Assembly: GCA_964518335.1 (NCBI GenBank)
Contig: CAZFDT010000008.1
Location: forward strand, 48,227 to 112,226
Length of the DNA stretch: 64,000 nucleotides
DNA from: CAZFDT01 sp964518335
GTDB lineage: Bacteria; Planctomycetota; Phycisphaerae; Phycisphaerales; Phycisphaeraceae
Direction: 5' to 3'
Every line of letters starts with the position of its first letter. Position 1 is the first letter of the stretch. Positions 46,707 through 55,729 of the stretch are shown here, piece by piece. The position numbers and the translations under genes were made by a program. Below the pieces are notes generated by a model that did no database searches, was not told where the DNA came from, and worked only from the letters and a program-made list of their open reading frames with translations.

Positions 46707-48296
46707 ATGGACCGCTTTCGAGAGCTGCTGATCGACGTATGGCGCGAAGCATGCCGGCACATCGAGATCGCCGAGTCGGCGGGCACCATCGCACGGCTGT
46801 TGGTCAGCCGGCTGCCGATCTGTCGCCTGATCGTGCGCCGCGTCGAGGTCGAACACGACGCGGTGCGCACTGTAGCGGTGGGGCCGGTGCCGTCCACGGA
46901 AACGCCAGTGGACGAAGTGACGGCGTCGGGGTCGGCACGGAAGTTGGCGGCGTGGTGCCGACAGGGACAGTCGCTGCTCGTGCGCGCGGGCGAGCGGGTG
47001 CGCCAGCCCGTGGCAGCGGGACTGCCCCGCGCGATGCACGGTCCAGTGCAGCACGACCTGTTCGTCGGGCCGCTATGGAGCGAGCACGGCGCCGCGGGCA
47101 TGCTGCTGATCGAGGCGTCCTCGCGTCCACGGTTCACGTCCGACCACGAGAAGATGGCCGCCATGCTGCTGGAGCCGTTGGCCACGGCGCTGGAGAATGA
47201 TGCCCGCCTGCGCGAGCTTGTCGCCCTGCGCGCCGCCGCCGAGGCCGACAAACGCTCCCTGCTGACGCGCCTCGGACGGGAGAAGATCGTGGACGAAATC
47301 GTGGGCGTCGACGCCGGGCTTCGGCCGGTCATGCAGCGCGTCGGCCTCGTGGCGCGATCCGATGTACCCGTGCTCATCCTGGGCGAGACCGGCACGGGCA
47401 AGGAGGTCATCGCCCGCGCCATTCACAACGACTCGCCGCGCTGCAGTGGTCCTTTCGTACGCGTCAACTGCGGCGCGATCCCGCCCGAATTGATCGACTC
47501 GCAACTCTTCGGCCACGAGAAGGGCTCGTTCACCGGCGCCACCGACCAACGCAAGGGCTGGTTCGAACGCGCCGACGGCGGCACGCTCTTCCTCGACGAG
47601 GTCGGTGAACTGCCCCTGGCCGCCCAGGTGCGCCTGCTACGAATCCTTCAGGACGGAACGTTCGAACGCGTCGGCGGACAAGAGCCGATCCGCGTTAACA
47701 TCCGGCTCGTTACCGCCACCCACCGTGACCTGACCGCCATGGTCCGCGAGGCCAGATTCCGCGAGGATCTGTGGTATCGCATCGCCGTGTTCCCCATCCT
47801 CCTGCCACCCTTGCGCGACCGCCGCGAGGACATCGCTGCACTAGCCCATCACTTTGCGCACCGCGCCGCGATCCGCTTCGGCCTGACGGTCTGCACGCCG
47901 CACCCCGCCGACCTGGCGCTGCTGACGCAGTACGACTGGCCGGGCAACGTGCGCGAACTACAGGCGGTGATCGATCGCGCCGCGATCCTGGGCCAGGGCC
48001 AGCGCCTGGACATCGCTCCCGCTCTTGGCGCTTCACCGCCCGCCGTCGCGCCACCCGCCGGAGCGCAGGCGGCGCCGACGCTCGCCACAGCCACGATCAC
48101 GCTCGATGAGGCCATCAAACGCCACATCCAGGCCGCGCTGGCGGTGACTCACGGCCGCATCGAGGGCCCGCACGGCGCCGCCAGGCTGCTGCAGATCAAC
48201 CCTCACACCCTTCGCGCCCGCATGCGAAAACTCCACCTGGACTGGGCCAGCTTCAGGCAACGCGGCCGCCTCGGCGCGCCGACGAATCGCGCCTAA
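46707..48296 (+). CDS. Sigma-54-dependent transcriptional activator (GAF-AAA+-Fis)
   Basis: This 529-residue enhancer-binding protein has an N-terminal GAF-like sensor (about 20-175). A central AAA+ domain follows (about 195-435; Walker A GETGTGKE 226-233, loop GSFTGA 273-278, Walker B GGTLFLDEV 291-299). The C-terminus is a Fis-type helix-turn-helix (GAARLLQINPHTLRARMRKL). It remodels sigma-54 RNA polymerase using ATP. It resembles NorR/FhlA-type regulators in layout, but the genomic position points to sulfate or sulfur-source control of the divergent sbp-cysTWA operon. The sensed ligand is unknown. GAFTGA is changed to GSFTGA, keeping the functional FTG. Its 3' end overlaps the esterase gene by four bases. 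Confidence 0.92.
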   Translation: MDRFRELLIDVWREACRHIEIAESAGTIARLLVSRLPICRLIVRRVEVEHDAVRTVAVGPVPSTETPVDEVTASGSARKLAAWCRQGQSLLVRAGERVRQPVAAGLPRAMHGPVQHDLFVGPLWSEHGAAGMLLIEASSRPRFTSDHEKMAAMLLEPLATALENDARLRELVALRAAAEADKRSLLTRLGREKIVDEIVGVDAGLRPVMQRVGLVARSDVPVLILGETGTGKEVIARAIHNDSPRCSGPFVRVNCGAIPPELIDSQLFGHEKGSFTGATDQRKGWFERADGGTLFLDEVGELPLAAQVRLLRILQDGTFERVGGQEPIRVNIRLVTATHRDLTAMVREARFREDLWYRIAVFPILLPPLRDRREDIAALAHHFAHRAAIRFGLTVCTPHPADLALLTQYDWPGNVRELQAVIDRAAILGQGQRLDIAPALGASPPAVAPPAGAQAAPTLATATITLDEAIKRHIQAALAVTHGRIEGPHGAARLLQINPHTLRARMRKLHLDWASFRQRGRLGAPTNRA

Positions 48297-49096
48297 TCCG
48301 GGCGGATGCCGCTTCGCCGCTGAGCAAACAGCCACGTCCACAGGTCCTCGTCGGCGTAGGCGGATTCCCAGGCGTGGCGGTGCGTGTTGGGGTAGATGCC
48401 GTGCGGCTCCTGACGTTTGCCGACGATCTGCGTGTACTCGGTGTAGCGCACATCGGGGTTGCCCGCGGCGCGGAGGGCGGCGGCGATGCTCTGCGAGCGT
48501 TCGACGGGGCAGTACGGATCGTGGACGTTGTGGAAGAGCCAGACGGGGACGCCGACGAGGCGGTCGGCGTCGGTCTCGTCGCCGAAGTAGGGGCAGATAG
48601 AGACGATGGCGGCGAGCTTGTCGGGGCGGAGCTTAGCGCCTTCCCAGGCCCCGCCGCCACCGGCACTGGCGCCGGTGAGGTACACGCGATCGGGGTCGAT
48701 GCGATCGCCCCAGGTCGTCAGCGCGTGATCGATGAACGCGGCGACTTCGGGCCCGGACCAGTTGCCGCGGGCCTGGGGGCAGAGCACCAGCGCGGGGAAG
48801 ATGCGCCCGGCAGCGATCATGCGGCAGAGATGGTCGCGTTCGAGCTGCGCCACGTCGTCGCCGCGATGGCCCAGGCCGTGGAGCGAGATGAGCAGCGGCA
48901 GGCGCGTCGAGCCGTCGGCGTCTGGTGGAGTGAAGACGAGCACGTTGCCGGCGTAGGTCACGTCGCCAGCGGTGGCCGACCATCGGTCGGCGCGGCGCAT
49001 CATGGTCGGGATGTGCTCGTCGGCGATAAGCCCCGCCGTGACGCACAGCAGCACCACGGCGACGGACGGCAGGCGAAGTTGTGGCTGCGGCGGCAT
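48293..49096 (-). CDS. Secreted alpha/beta-hydrolase, esterase-like
   Basis: This 267-residue protein has a signal peptide (LPSVAVVLLCVTAGLIADE). An alpha/beta-hydrolase fold follows: PLLISLHGLGHRGDD (oxyanion region), nucleophile Ser in YLTGASAGGGGAWE, acid Asp in FHNVHDPYCPVE, and His in THRHAWESAY. It resembles CE1-like/PHB-depolymerase-type carbohydrate esterases. It probably removes ester groups from a glycan. Its start overlaps the stop of the upstream gene by one base (TGATG), so the two are coupled. Confidence 0.82.
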   Translation of the reverse strand: MPPQPQLRLPSVAVVLLCVTAGLIADEHIPTMMRRADRWSATAGDVTYAGNVLVFTPPDADGSTRLPLLISLHGLGHRGDDVAQLERDHLCRMIAAGRIFPALVLCPQARGNWSGPEVAAFIDHALTTWGDRIDPDRVYLTGASAGGGGAWEGAKLRPDKLAAIVSICPYFGDETDADRLVGVPVWLFHNVHDPYCPVERSQSIAAALRAAGNPDVRYTEYTQIVGKRQEPHGIYPNTHRHAWESAYADEDLWTWLFAQRRSGIRPD

Positions 49097-51357
49097 CACG
49101 GCTGGATGCGAATGGCGCGCAACTCGCAGGGCCCCATGGTCAACTGCAGCGACTGGCCCTGGGGCTGCAGCGGCTTGCCGGTGGCGGCGTCGAACACGCG
49201 GCCGCGCACGGGGAGCTTGACGGTGACGTTGCCCGCGTCGCGCAGCCCCGTGTGGACCACGGCCAGGTATGTTCCACTTCCGGGAGCGGGCGTGTTGATG
49301 CGGCGGACGACCACGTCCTTGTGCGACGCGGCGCCGGGGACCACGACGCTGGGCAAGGCCGGTAGCGAGACAAACGCGGCGTTGAACTGCCGCACGTATT
49401 GCGGGAACCCGCGCTGAAAACTGGCGGCGGCCAGATACCCGATGTGCGTCGGGTCGCCGTAGGCCATCGCCCGCACCTCGGGGAGCATCACGTGTGCTCC
49501 GGTGCGTTCGACATCGCAGACGAAATAGCCCAGGTCCGGGTGCATCGTCGTCTCGTTGAGCGGGTAGTGACGAATTGCCGCCAGGCCCGCCGGGACGCGG
49601 AAGGCCTCGAACGCCTTGGGCGTGGCCACGGTGTAGGCGCGGTTGATGGAGAGCGTCATGAGGATGCCCTCGGTCTTCTTGAAGTTCTGCGGATCGGCGG
49701 GGGGAATGGAGTGATGCCACTCCCACTGGCCCCACGTGCCGCGCATCGCCAGGGTCGAGGCTAGGTGGTTCTCGCCGCGAATCACGTCGGCGATGTTCAC
49801 CGGTGTGACCCGCTGATGGCCCGGCTGGGCCAGCATCTTCTGCCACGCCGCCACGTCATCGGTGACGACGACCTTGCCGCTGCGCAGCACATCCAGCGAC
49901 ACGCCAGGCTCCGATGAGTCAGGCGTGAAGATGATGTCGGCATCCTTGATCCCGCCCTTGCGCAGGTGATCGCGCAGGGCGATGAGAAAGGTCTTTCGCT
50001 GGGCGAACCACCAGTCGTAGTAGCGCTGCCGCAGCGTGTCGTCGCTCTTGAGTTGGTCGCGGCTGACGCGCACGCGCGCATCTTTGGCGAAGCGTTCGAG
50101 CGTGGCGTCGGCGAAACTGATGGGCATCATGCTCGGGCGCGTGCGGAACCAGGCGCCGACGAATGACACATCGTTCTTGTAGCGGAGGATCGTGGCGTCG
50201 AGGAGCTTCGTGGCGTCGTCGAGTGCGGCCGGGTCGGTCACATCGACGTTCATGATCTCACTCCACTTGATGTGGGTGTAGGTGTCCTGGCCGCTCAAGG
50301 GCCTGGCGCGCTTTTCCTTGCCCAGGCCCTTGGCGCCGGCGCCGCCGGACCACTCGTAGTAGGGCAGCACGGTGATATCGGGATATTTCTCACGGATCAA
50401 GGTGAGAATGTCGCGCCAGCGGTTGGGCGAATGGCTGGCCCAGTACCAGTCGTTGCCGCCGTAGGGCTCGGCGTCCCAGCCCTGGTTGTGGCCGAACTCG
50501 AGCAGGTCCTTGCTGAAGGTGTTCATGCCCAGGAATCGCATGAGCTGGAGCTTGTGGTCGTACCACTCGATGTCGCGGTCGAACCCGCGCTGGTCGGGCG
50601 TGCCCTTGCCGATGACGCCATCACTCATCTCCTCGCGCCAGAAGAGATGGCGACGCGGAAGGTTCCCCTTGGGCAACTGCAGCGCCACATCAAGCTTCCG
50701 GGGGTCGTCCACCTCGAAGAGGCGGATGCGCCCGATCGCCGCGCCCGCCGACGCCGGATCGCTGATCGCCTGCGGCTGGGTGACGATGACGAGAAAGCCG
50801 TTCTCCGGCCGACCGGGCCGCACCTCGGGATTGCGCGGCAGGTTCAACTCGGCATAGCGCGGGTGCAGGTGGAACAGCATCGACCACGTGCGCCACTGCC
50901 CCACCAGCGGCACGTCGATCGACTCGGCATTGTTGTCGGTGTAGGTGTAGAGCACGTCGCCCAGCGATCGCCCGGTGTGGAACGCCCTGGCCGTCTCGCA
51001 CCCGCGGTTGGCGATGAAGATCGTGCGGGCCACGTCCTCGGGATAGTCCACCTGCAGCAGATACGCCCGGCCGGCGACCAGGCCCTTGCCCGCGCCCAGG
51101 CGATAGGCGAAGTAACGCGGCTCACCCTCGTTGGGCATCACCCGTGCGGAACGGTCCAGCACCGTCGTCACCCGTGACGCACCCCCGGGGGCCTCGACAA
51201 AGTCGTGCGTCACCGCGGCGGCGTCCACCTCGTCGATGAGCTTCAACTTGCCATAGGGCTCACCGGCGTCGACCATGGTCCCCACCTCGGCGACCGCGAC
51301 GACGGGCAGAGCGACGACCGCCGCGACGGCGAAGCGACAGAGGGTGTCGTAAGGCAT
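49096..51357 (-). CDS. Large secreted protein of unknown function, possibly a glycosidase
   Basis: This 753-residue protein has a signal peptide (FAVAAVVALPVVAVAE). An N-terminal beta-rich region with RIRLFEVDD resembles carbohydrate-binding modules. A central part (about 235-520; LMRFLGMNTFSKDLLEFGH, DITVLPYYEWSGGAG, FRTRPSMMPISFADATLERF) alternates like a TIM barrel. A beta-sandwich ends the protein. I do not recognise the family and no catalytic pair is obvious. AAGGAG 6 bases before ATG 51357 fixes the start. It is divergent from the GH78 gene by 95 bases and co-transcribed with the esterase, so a role in rhamnose-containing glycan degradation is likely. Confidence 0.75.
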   Translation of the reverse strand: MPYDTLCRFAVAAVVALPVVAVAEVGTMVDAGEPYGKLKLIDEVDAAAVTHDFVEAPGGASRVTTVLDRSARVMPNEGEPRYFAYRLGAGKGLVAGRAYLLQVDYPEDVARTIFIANRGCETARAFHTGRSLGDVLYTYTDNNAESIDVPLVGQWRTWSMLFHLHPRYAELNLPRNPEVRPGRPENGFLVIVTQPQAISDPASAGAAIGRIRLFEVDDPRKLDVALQLPKGNLPRRHLFWREEMSDGVIGKGTPDQRGFDRDIEWYDHKLQLMRFLGMNTFSKDLLEFGHNQGWDAEPYGGNDWYWASHSPNRWRDILTLIREKYPDITVLPYYEWSGGAGAKGLGKEKRARPLSGQDTYTHIKWSEIMNVDVTDPAALDDATKLLDATILRYKNDVSFVGAWFRTRPSMMPISFADATLERFAKDARVRVSRDQLKSDDTLRQRYYDWWFAQRKTFLIALRDHLRKGGIKDADIIFTPDSSEPGVSLDVLRSGKVVVTDDVAAWQKMLAQPGHQRVTPVNIADVIRGENHLASTLAMRGTWGQWEWHHSIPPADPQNFKKTEGILMTLSINRAYTVATPKAFEAFRVPAGLAAIRHYPLNETTMHPDLGYFVCDVERTGAHVMLPEVRAMAYGDPTHIGYLAAASFQRGFPQYVRQFNAAFVSLPALPSVVVPGAASHKDVVVRRINTPAPGSGTYLAVVHTGLRDAGNVTVKLPVRGRVFDAATGKPLQPQGQSLQLTMGPCELRAIRIQP

Positions 51358-51452
51358 GGCGGCTCCTTTGCAGCGAGGTGGGCAACAATTGCTCAGCCGC
51401 CCGATTGTACCTAAAATGCAGGCTCGATCAACGCGCCAGGAGCCTTTTCCCC

Positions 51453-53900
51453 ATGCCCAATCACCCCAACACCCCCGCCGACCTGGGCGATGCCAGACGA
51501 CTGTGGCTCGGGGAGGTCAGACACGACGGCCGGCCGCAGACACGGCTGTTCCGCCGCCGCTTCACCCTCGATACGACCCCCCGCGCCGCGGTGCTGCGTC
51601 TCTTCGCCGAGGCCCGCTTCCATGTGTGGATCAACGGCACGTACCTTGCCCGCGGGCCGATCCTCCACCACGGCCACCGCCTGCCCGTGGCGTCGCACGA
51701 CCTCACCGCCCTGCTGCGGCCCGGCGACAACGTCGTGGCCGTCCTCGTCCACGCCTTCGGCGGGGCGCTGCACAACCACGTACCCACGGGCCTGCCCGGC
51801 CTGGTCGCCACGCTGCACTTGACGCGCGCCGATGGGTCACTGCAGCAGATCAGTACCGACGCGGCGTGGCGGGCGACCGACCGCACCGGCTGGTCCGACG
51901 ACGTGCCCCGCCGCGGCTGGGCCATCGGCCACAGCGAAGTGTTCGACGCCGCGGCGCATCCGTGGGGATGGACCGGCACGGACTTCGACGACGCACGCTG
52001 GCCCGCCGCCGACGCGCACGACACGGCGCTGCCCCCGGGCGGCGTGTTCTTTGCCGACCCTCTGCCGTCCCTGCGCCTGACGTGGCAGCCGGCGGCGCGC
52101 CTCGTCAGCTTCGCCGAGCTGCGCGACCCGCCCCCGGCGATCGAGCTGTCCTTCCGTCACCGCGACTACGGCGAGAAACTGATGCAGACTGCATGGCACA
52201 AGCCCGCTGCAGTGAGCCTGTCGGGCGACGGACCGTGGACCGTGTCGGGCCTGAAACCCGACCGTGGCGCGGTGCTCAACCTGGATCTTGGCGCGGAATA
52301 CACCGGCAACATCGTGCTCGAATGCCTTTGCCCCTCGACGGGCGCGATCGACGTGGGATGGTCGGAGTACGTGGACGACGACCCGTGCGGGGTCCGGCCG
52401 CGCATCATGCAGAAGGGCATGAGCTACGTCGATCGCATCGTCGCCGCACCGGGCGAGCTGCGCTGGATGCCGATCCAGTTCAACGCCGGACGTTACCTCT
52501 CGATCTGGTTCCGCGGATTCTCCGGCGATCTGAAGGTTCGGCGCGCCGGGATGCAGGCGACCGAGCCGGACCTCGACGTCCAGGCGCAGTTCCACTGCAA
52601 CGACGATGCGCTCAACCGCATCTGGTCGCTGTGCGCCCGCACGCAGTCGGTGGGCACACAGGAGGGGCTGATGGACTGCCCCACGCGCGAGCAGGCGTTC
52701 TACATCGGCGACGGCCACCCGATCGCCCGCTGGATCGCCCAGCTCACCGGCGACGCCCGGCACTGGCGTTATCTCGTCCGCGAGCAGTTCGCACGCCAGG
52801 CGCCCAACGGGCTGATCCGCTCCACGCCCTTCTCCGGCCGCGACGACACGCTCATCGACTACACCCTCATCGCCATCATCGGCAGCCGCGACTACTGGCG
52901 CTGGACCGGCGACGCCGACGCCGTGCGCGATCTTATCGAGCCCTGTCGCCGCGTGCTGCACTGGTTCGACAGCCATCGCGACGCCCGCGGCCTGTTCAAC
53001 TGGCAGTGGCAGGGACCCTCCGGCGGCGGACAATTCTGGGAAGCCCCCTACGACCCCGACCGGCCCGTCATCGACTTCTGCAACCTCTTCATCGACCACC
53101 CCGGCATGGGCTGGCACAACCAGGGCGAGGCCGGCATCGACCGCCACGGCATCAACGCCGCGATCAACGCCCTGCTGGTGCAGGCCCGCGAGGCGATGGC
53201 CGAGCTGGAAGAAGCCTTCGGCTCACTGCAGCGCGCCAGGGAGCTGCGCGATCTGGCCGGGCAGTTGCGCCGCGCCGCTCATGCCGCGTTCTTCGATCCG
53301 GCACGCGGCGTGTACGTGGATGGCGAGGGCCTGACCCAGGTCAGCGAGCAGACGCACGGCTGGGCCGTGCAGGCCAGGCTGTGCGACGACGACACCGCAC
53401 GAAAAGCGTTGCGCCAGGTCCGTAACGTCCACGACACCACCATCGCCCGCGCCGGGCCTTACTTCTGGTTCTACCTTTTCCCGGCGATGTGCGGCGTCGG
53501 GCTGCATGCCGAGGCGCTGCGCGCCGCCTACCACTGGCTCGTGATGCTCGACGGCCGGGCCACCACACTGTGGGAGACTTTCGCCGGCGGCGACAGTGAC
53601 ACGGCCTGCCATCCCTGGTCGGGCGCGCCCGTCGAGTTCCTGCTCACGCACATCGCCGGCCTGCCGTGGACCGCCCACGCGGGCCAACCCGTCGCGCTGC
53701 GCCCGCGTTACGATCTGCTCGACGCCGTCGAAGCTACGATCATCGCGCCCGCCGGACCGATCGACATCGCCTGGCGCACCGACGCCGCCGGCCGCGTGCG
53801 GCTCCACGGCCGACTCCCGGCGGGTCTGGCCGCTACGCTGATCGCGCCCGACGGTCGCACACTTGCGACTGTCGCCGGCGCCTGGGAGCACACGACATGA
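51453..53900 (+). CDS. Alpha-L-rhamnosidase, GH78 family
   Basis: This 815-residue protein has an N-terminal beta-sandwich with sugar-binding features (LFRRRFTLD, FHVWINGTYLARGPILHHGH), then an (alpha/alpha)6 barrel. The GH78 catalytic region reads DCPTREQAFYIGDG (Asp408; candidate acid Glu413), and the second Glu708 lies in TTLWETFAGG. It should release terminal alpha-L-rhamnose. No signal peptide is visible, so it may act in the cytoplasm on imported oligosaccharides. The start is ATG 51453 with AGGAG at 51438-51442. It is the first gene of a coupled trio. Confidence 0.88.
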   Translation: MPNHPNTPADLGDARRLWLGEVRHDGRPQTRLFRRRFTLDTTPRAAVLRLFAEARFHVWINGTYLARGPILHHGHRLPVASHDLTALLRPGDNVVAVLVHAFGGALHNHVPTGLPGLVATLHLTRADGSLQQISTDAAWRATDRTGWSDDVPRRGWAIGHSEVFDAAAHPWGWTGTDFDDARWPAADAHDTALPPGGVFFADPLPSLRLTWQPAARLVSFAELRDPPPAIELSFRHRDYGEKLMQTAWHKPAAVSLSGDGPWTVSGLKPDRGAVLNLDLGAEYTGNIVLECLCPSTGAIDVGWSEYVDDDPCGVRPRIMQKGMSYVDRIVAAPGELRWMPIQFNAGRYLSIWFRGFSGDLKVRRAGMQATEPDLDVQAQFHCNDDALNRIWSLCARTQSVGTQEGLMDCPTREQAFYIGDGHPIARWIAQLTGDARHWRYLVREQFARQAPNGLIRSTPFSGRDDTLIDYTLIAIIGSRDYWRWTGDADAVRDLIEPCRRVLHWFDSHRDARGLFNWQWQGPSGGGQFWEAPYDPDRPVIDFCNLFIDHPGMGWHNQGEAGIDRHGINAAINALLVQAREAMAELEEAFGSLQRARELRDLAGQLRRAAHAAFFDPARGVYVDGEGLTQVSEQTHGWAVQARLCDDDTARKALRQVRNVHDTTIARAGPYFWFYLFPAMCGVGLHAEALRAAYHWLVMLDGRATTLWETFAGGDSDTACHPWSGAPVEFLLTHIAGLPWTAHAGQPVALRPRYDLLDAVEATIIAPAGPIDIAWRTDAAGRVRLHGRLPAGLAATLIAPDGRTLATVAGAWEHTT

Positions 53901-54658
53901 GCGACGCCTTCACCTGGCCCGATGGCAGACGCGCTGCAGTGAGCCTCACCTACGACGACGCCATGCCCGAGCACTTCGGCAAGGTCGCGCCCCAGTTGCA
54001 GCGTCACGGCGTGCGCGGCACGTTCTACACGCCCATCTCGGCGAGCTTCATGCAGTCGCACGACGCCTGGCGCAAGGTCGCCGCCGCCGGCCACGAGCTG
54101 GGCAACCACACGATCTTCCATCCCTGCCGCAGCACGCCCGAGCGGCCGATGAACTGGCTGGACCCCGGCTACAACCTGTGCGACTACACGCCCCGGCGCT
54201 GGCGCGAGGAGGTGCGTGTGGCCAACTTCGTGCTGCAGATGACCGACGGCCGCGCGCAGCGCACCTTCGGCAACACCTGCTGCCACATCACCATCGGCAG
54301 GGGCGAAGGCGAGACCAGCCTCGACCCCCTCATCGCCGAGCAGTTCGTCGCCGCTCGCGGCGAACACAACGAACGCATCATCACCCGGTCCAACCTGAAT
54401 CTGCTGCAACTGGGCCACTGGAGCGCCGACGCCTCGACGTTCGAGACGCTGCGCGGCCGCATTGAGCGCGCCGTCGAGGTCGGCGGATGGATCATCTTCA
54501 TGACCCATGGCGTCGGGCCGGAACATCACCGCCTGCACATCGACGCCGACGAGCATGCGCGCTGGATCGAGTGGCTGGGCGCGCAGCGCGACCGGCTGTG
54601 GGTCGCCCCCGCGGTGGATGTCGCCCTGCACGTGCGCGAGCAGACCAAGGCCGGCTGA
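53897..54658 (+). CDS. Polysaccharide deacetylase (NodB/CE4 family)
   Basis: This 253-residue protein has the NodB metal-binding set: Asp20-Asp21 in LTYDDAMPEHF, and His71/His75 in GNHTIFHP. MTHGVGPEHH supplies the late His motif. It should remove acetyl or similar groups from sugars. No signal peptide is seen. Its ATG overlaps the GH78 stop (ATGA), indicating translation coupling, and it is followed by the URO-D-like gene after 6 bases. Confidence 0.88.
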   Translation: MSDAFTWPDGRRAAVSLTYDDAMPEHFGKVAPQLQRHGVRGTFYTPISASFMQSHDAWRKVAAAGHELGNHTIFHPCRSTPERPMNWLDPGYNLCDYTPRRWREEVRVANFVLQMTDGRAQRTFGNTCCHITIGRGEGETSLDPLIAEQFVAARGEHNERIITRSNLNLLQLGHWSADASTFETLRGRIERAVEVGGWIIFMTHGVGPEHHRLHIDADEHARWIEWLGAQRDRLWVAPAVDVALHVREQTKAG

Positions 54659-54664
54659 CACACC

Positions 54665-55729
54665 ATGACCATCCGCCAGCTCATCGCGCTACAGATGCAA
54701 TGGTGGGAGCGGGCGAACGCCGCGCCACTGGTGACGACGTACGCGCCCGTGGCCGCGCCCTACGGTGGGTTCGACGTGGACGTGCCGGCAGCGCAGATCG
54801 CCGAGCGCAAGATCGCCAACCTGCGGGCGTGCGCCGCCGCGCCGGCGGACGTGCTGCCGGTGGCGTATCCCAACCTGGGCACGGCGTTCCTGCCGGCGCT
54901 GGCGGGGGCGCGGTTCGAGTACGACGGGGCCACGAGCTGGGCCCACCCCTGCGCTGCGTCGGCCGCGGAGCTGCGCATCGCCCCGCTGGACACCGGCCAC
55001 GCCCTGTGGCGACGGTTTGAGGAGCTCATGCGCGCCCTCTTGCTGCAGTGGTCCTGGGATACCTACGTGCCGGGCCTGACCGTCATGCTCGGCCCGATGG
55101 ACATACTCGCGGCCATGCTCGGCCCCGAGACACTGGCGATGGAGCTTTACGCCGACCCCGACGCCGTCGCCCGCGCGGCGATGGACGCGGCCGGGCTGTT
55201 CCTGCAGGTCCACGACGCCCAGTGCCGCATGCTCGCCGACGCCGGGCTGACTGACGGCATGGCCGACTGGATGGTCACTTGGCTGCCCGGCCGGGGCGTG
55301 TGCATGTCCGAGGACTTCGCCGCGCTGGTGGGCGAGGCCCATTTCCGCCAGTTCTTCGCGCCCGCCGACGGGCGCATCTTCTCGCAGATGGACAGCGGCA
55401 TGTTGCACTTGCACTCGGGCGCCCTGGCGACGCTGCCGGGCGTGCTGGATCTGCCCGGGCTGCGGGCGATGGAGCTGTCCAACGACCCCAACGGCCCGGA
55501 CCTGGACACCCTGATCGGCGCCGCGCGGCAGGTGCAGGCGCGCGGCCTGCCGCTGCAGATGTCCAACTGGGAGCGCCCGCTGGCCGACGACGACATCCGC
55601 CGCCTGCTGGCCGCGCTGGACCCGCGCGGGCTCAAGGTCACGCTGCAGGCGTCGAGCCTCGACGAGGCCCGCCGACTCTACGACCTGGCCAAGGGCGCGG
55701 CCGCGGCGTCACTCGACAAGCTGCACTGA
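54665..55729 (+). CDS. Uroporphyrinogen decarboxylase-family protein (methyltransferase-like)
   Basis: This 354-residue protein has the URO-D/MtaA/CmuA fold pattern: PLVTTYAPVAAPYGGFD, VAYPNLGTAFLPALAG, SWDTYVPGLTVMLGPMDIL, and the barrel strands GRIFSQMDSGMLHLHSG and AMELSNDPNGPD. Because it sits in an operon with a rhamnosidase and deacetylase rather than haem genes, a corrinoid or cobalamin-dependent methyl-transfer role is more likely than haem synthesis. This is inferred. Its 3' end overlaps the opposite-strand glycosidase gene by 21 bases. Confidence 0.82.
   Translation: MTIRQLIALQMQWWERANAAPLVTTYAPVAAPYGGFDVDVPAAQIAERKIANLRACAAAPADVLPVAYPNLGTAFLPALAGARFEYDGATSWAHPCAASAAELRIAPLDTGHALWRRFEELMRALLLQWSWDTYVPGLTVMLGPMDILAAMLGPETLAMELYADPDAVARAAMDAAGLFLQVHDAQCRMLADAGLTDGMADWMVTWLPGRGVCMSEDFAALVGEAHFRQFFAPADGRIFSQMDSGMLHLHSGALATLPGVLDLPGLRAMELSNDPNGPDLDTLIGAARQVQARGLPLQMSNWERPLADDDIRRLLAALDPRGLKVTLQASSLDEARRLYDLAKGAAAASLDKLH

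Noticed and set aside
48293..49846. A 517-residue version of the esterase
   Set aside because: The extra N-terminal part is a shadow of the 753-residue gene; a signal peptide begins at ATG 49096.
54665..55729. hemE (haem biosynthesis uroporphyrinogen decarboxylase)
   Set aside because: The family fold fits but the gene is in a sugar-degradation operon and the sequence looks closer to methyltransferase-type relatives.
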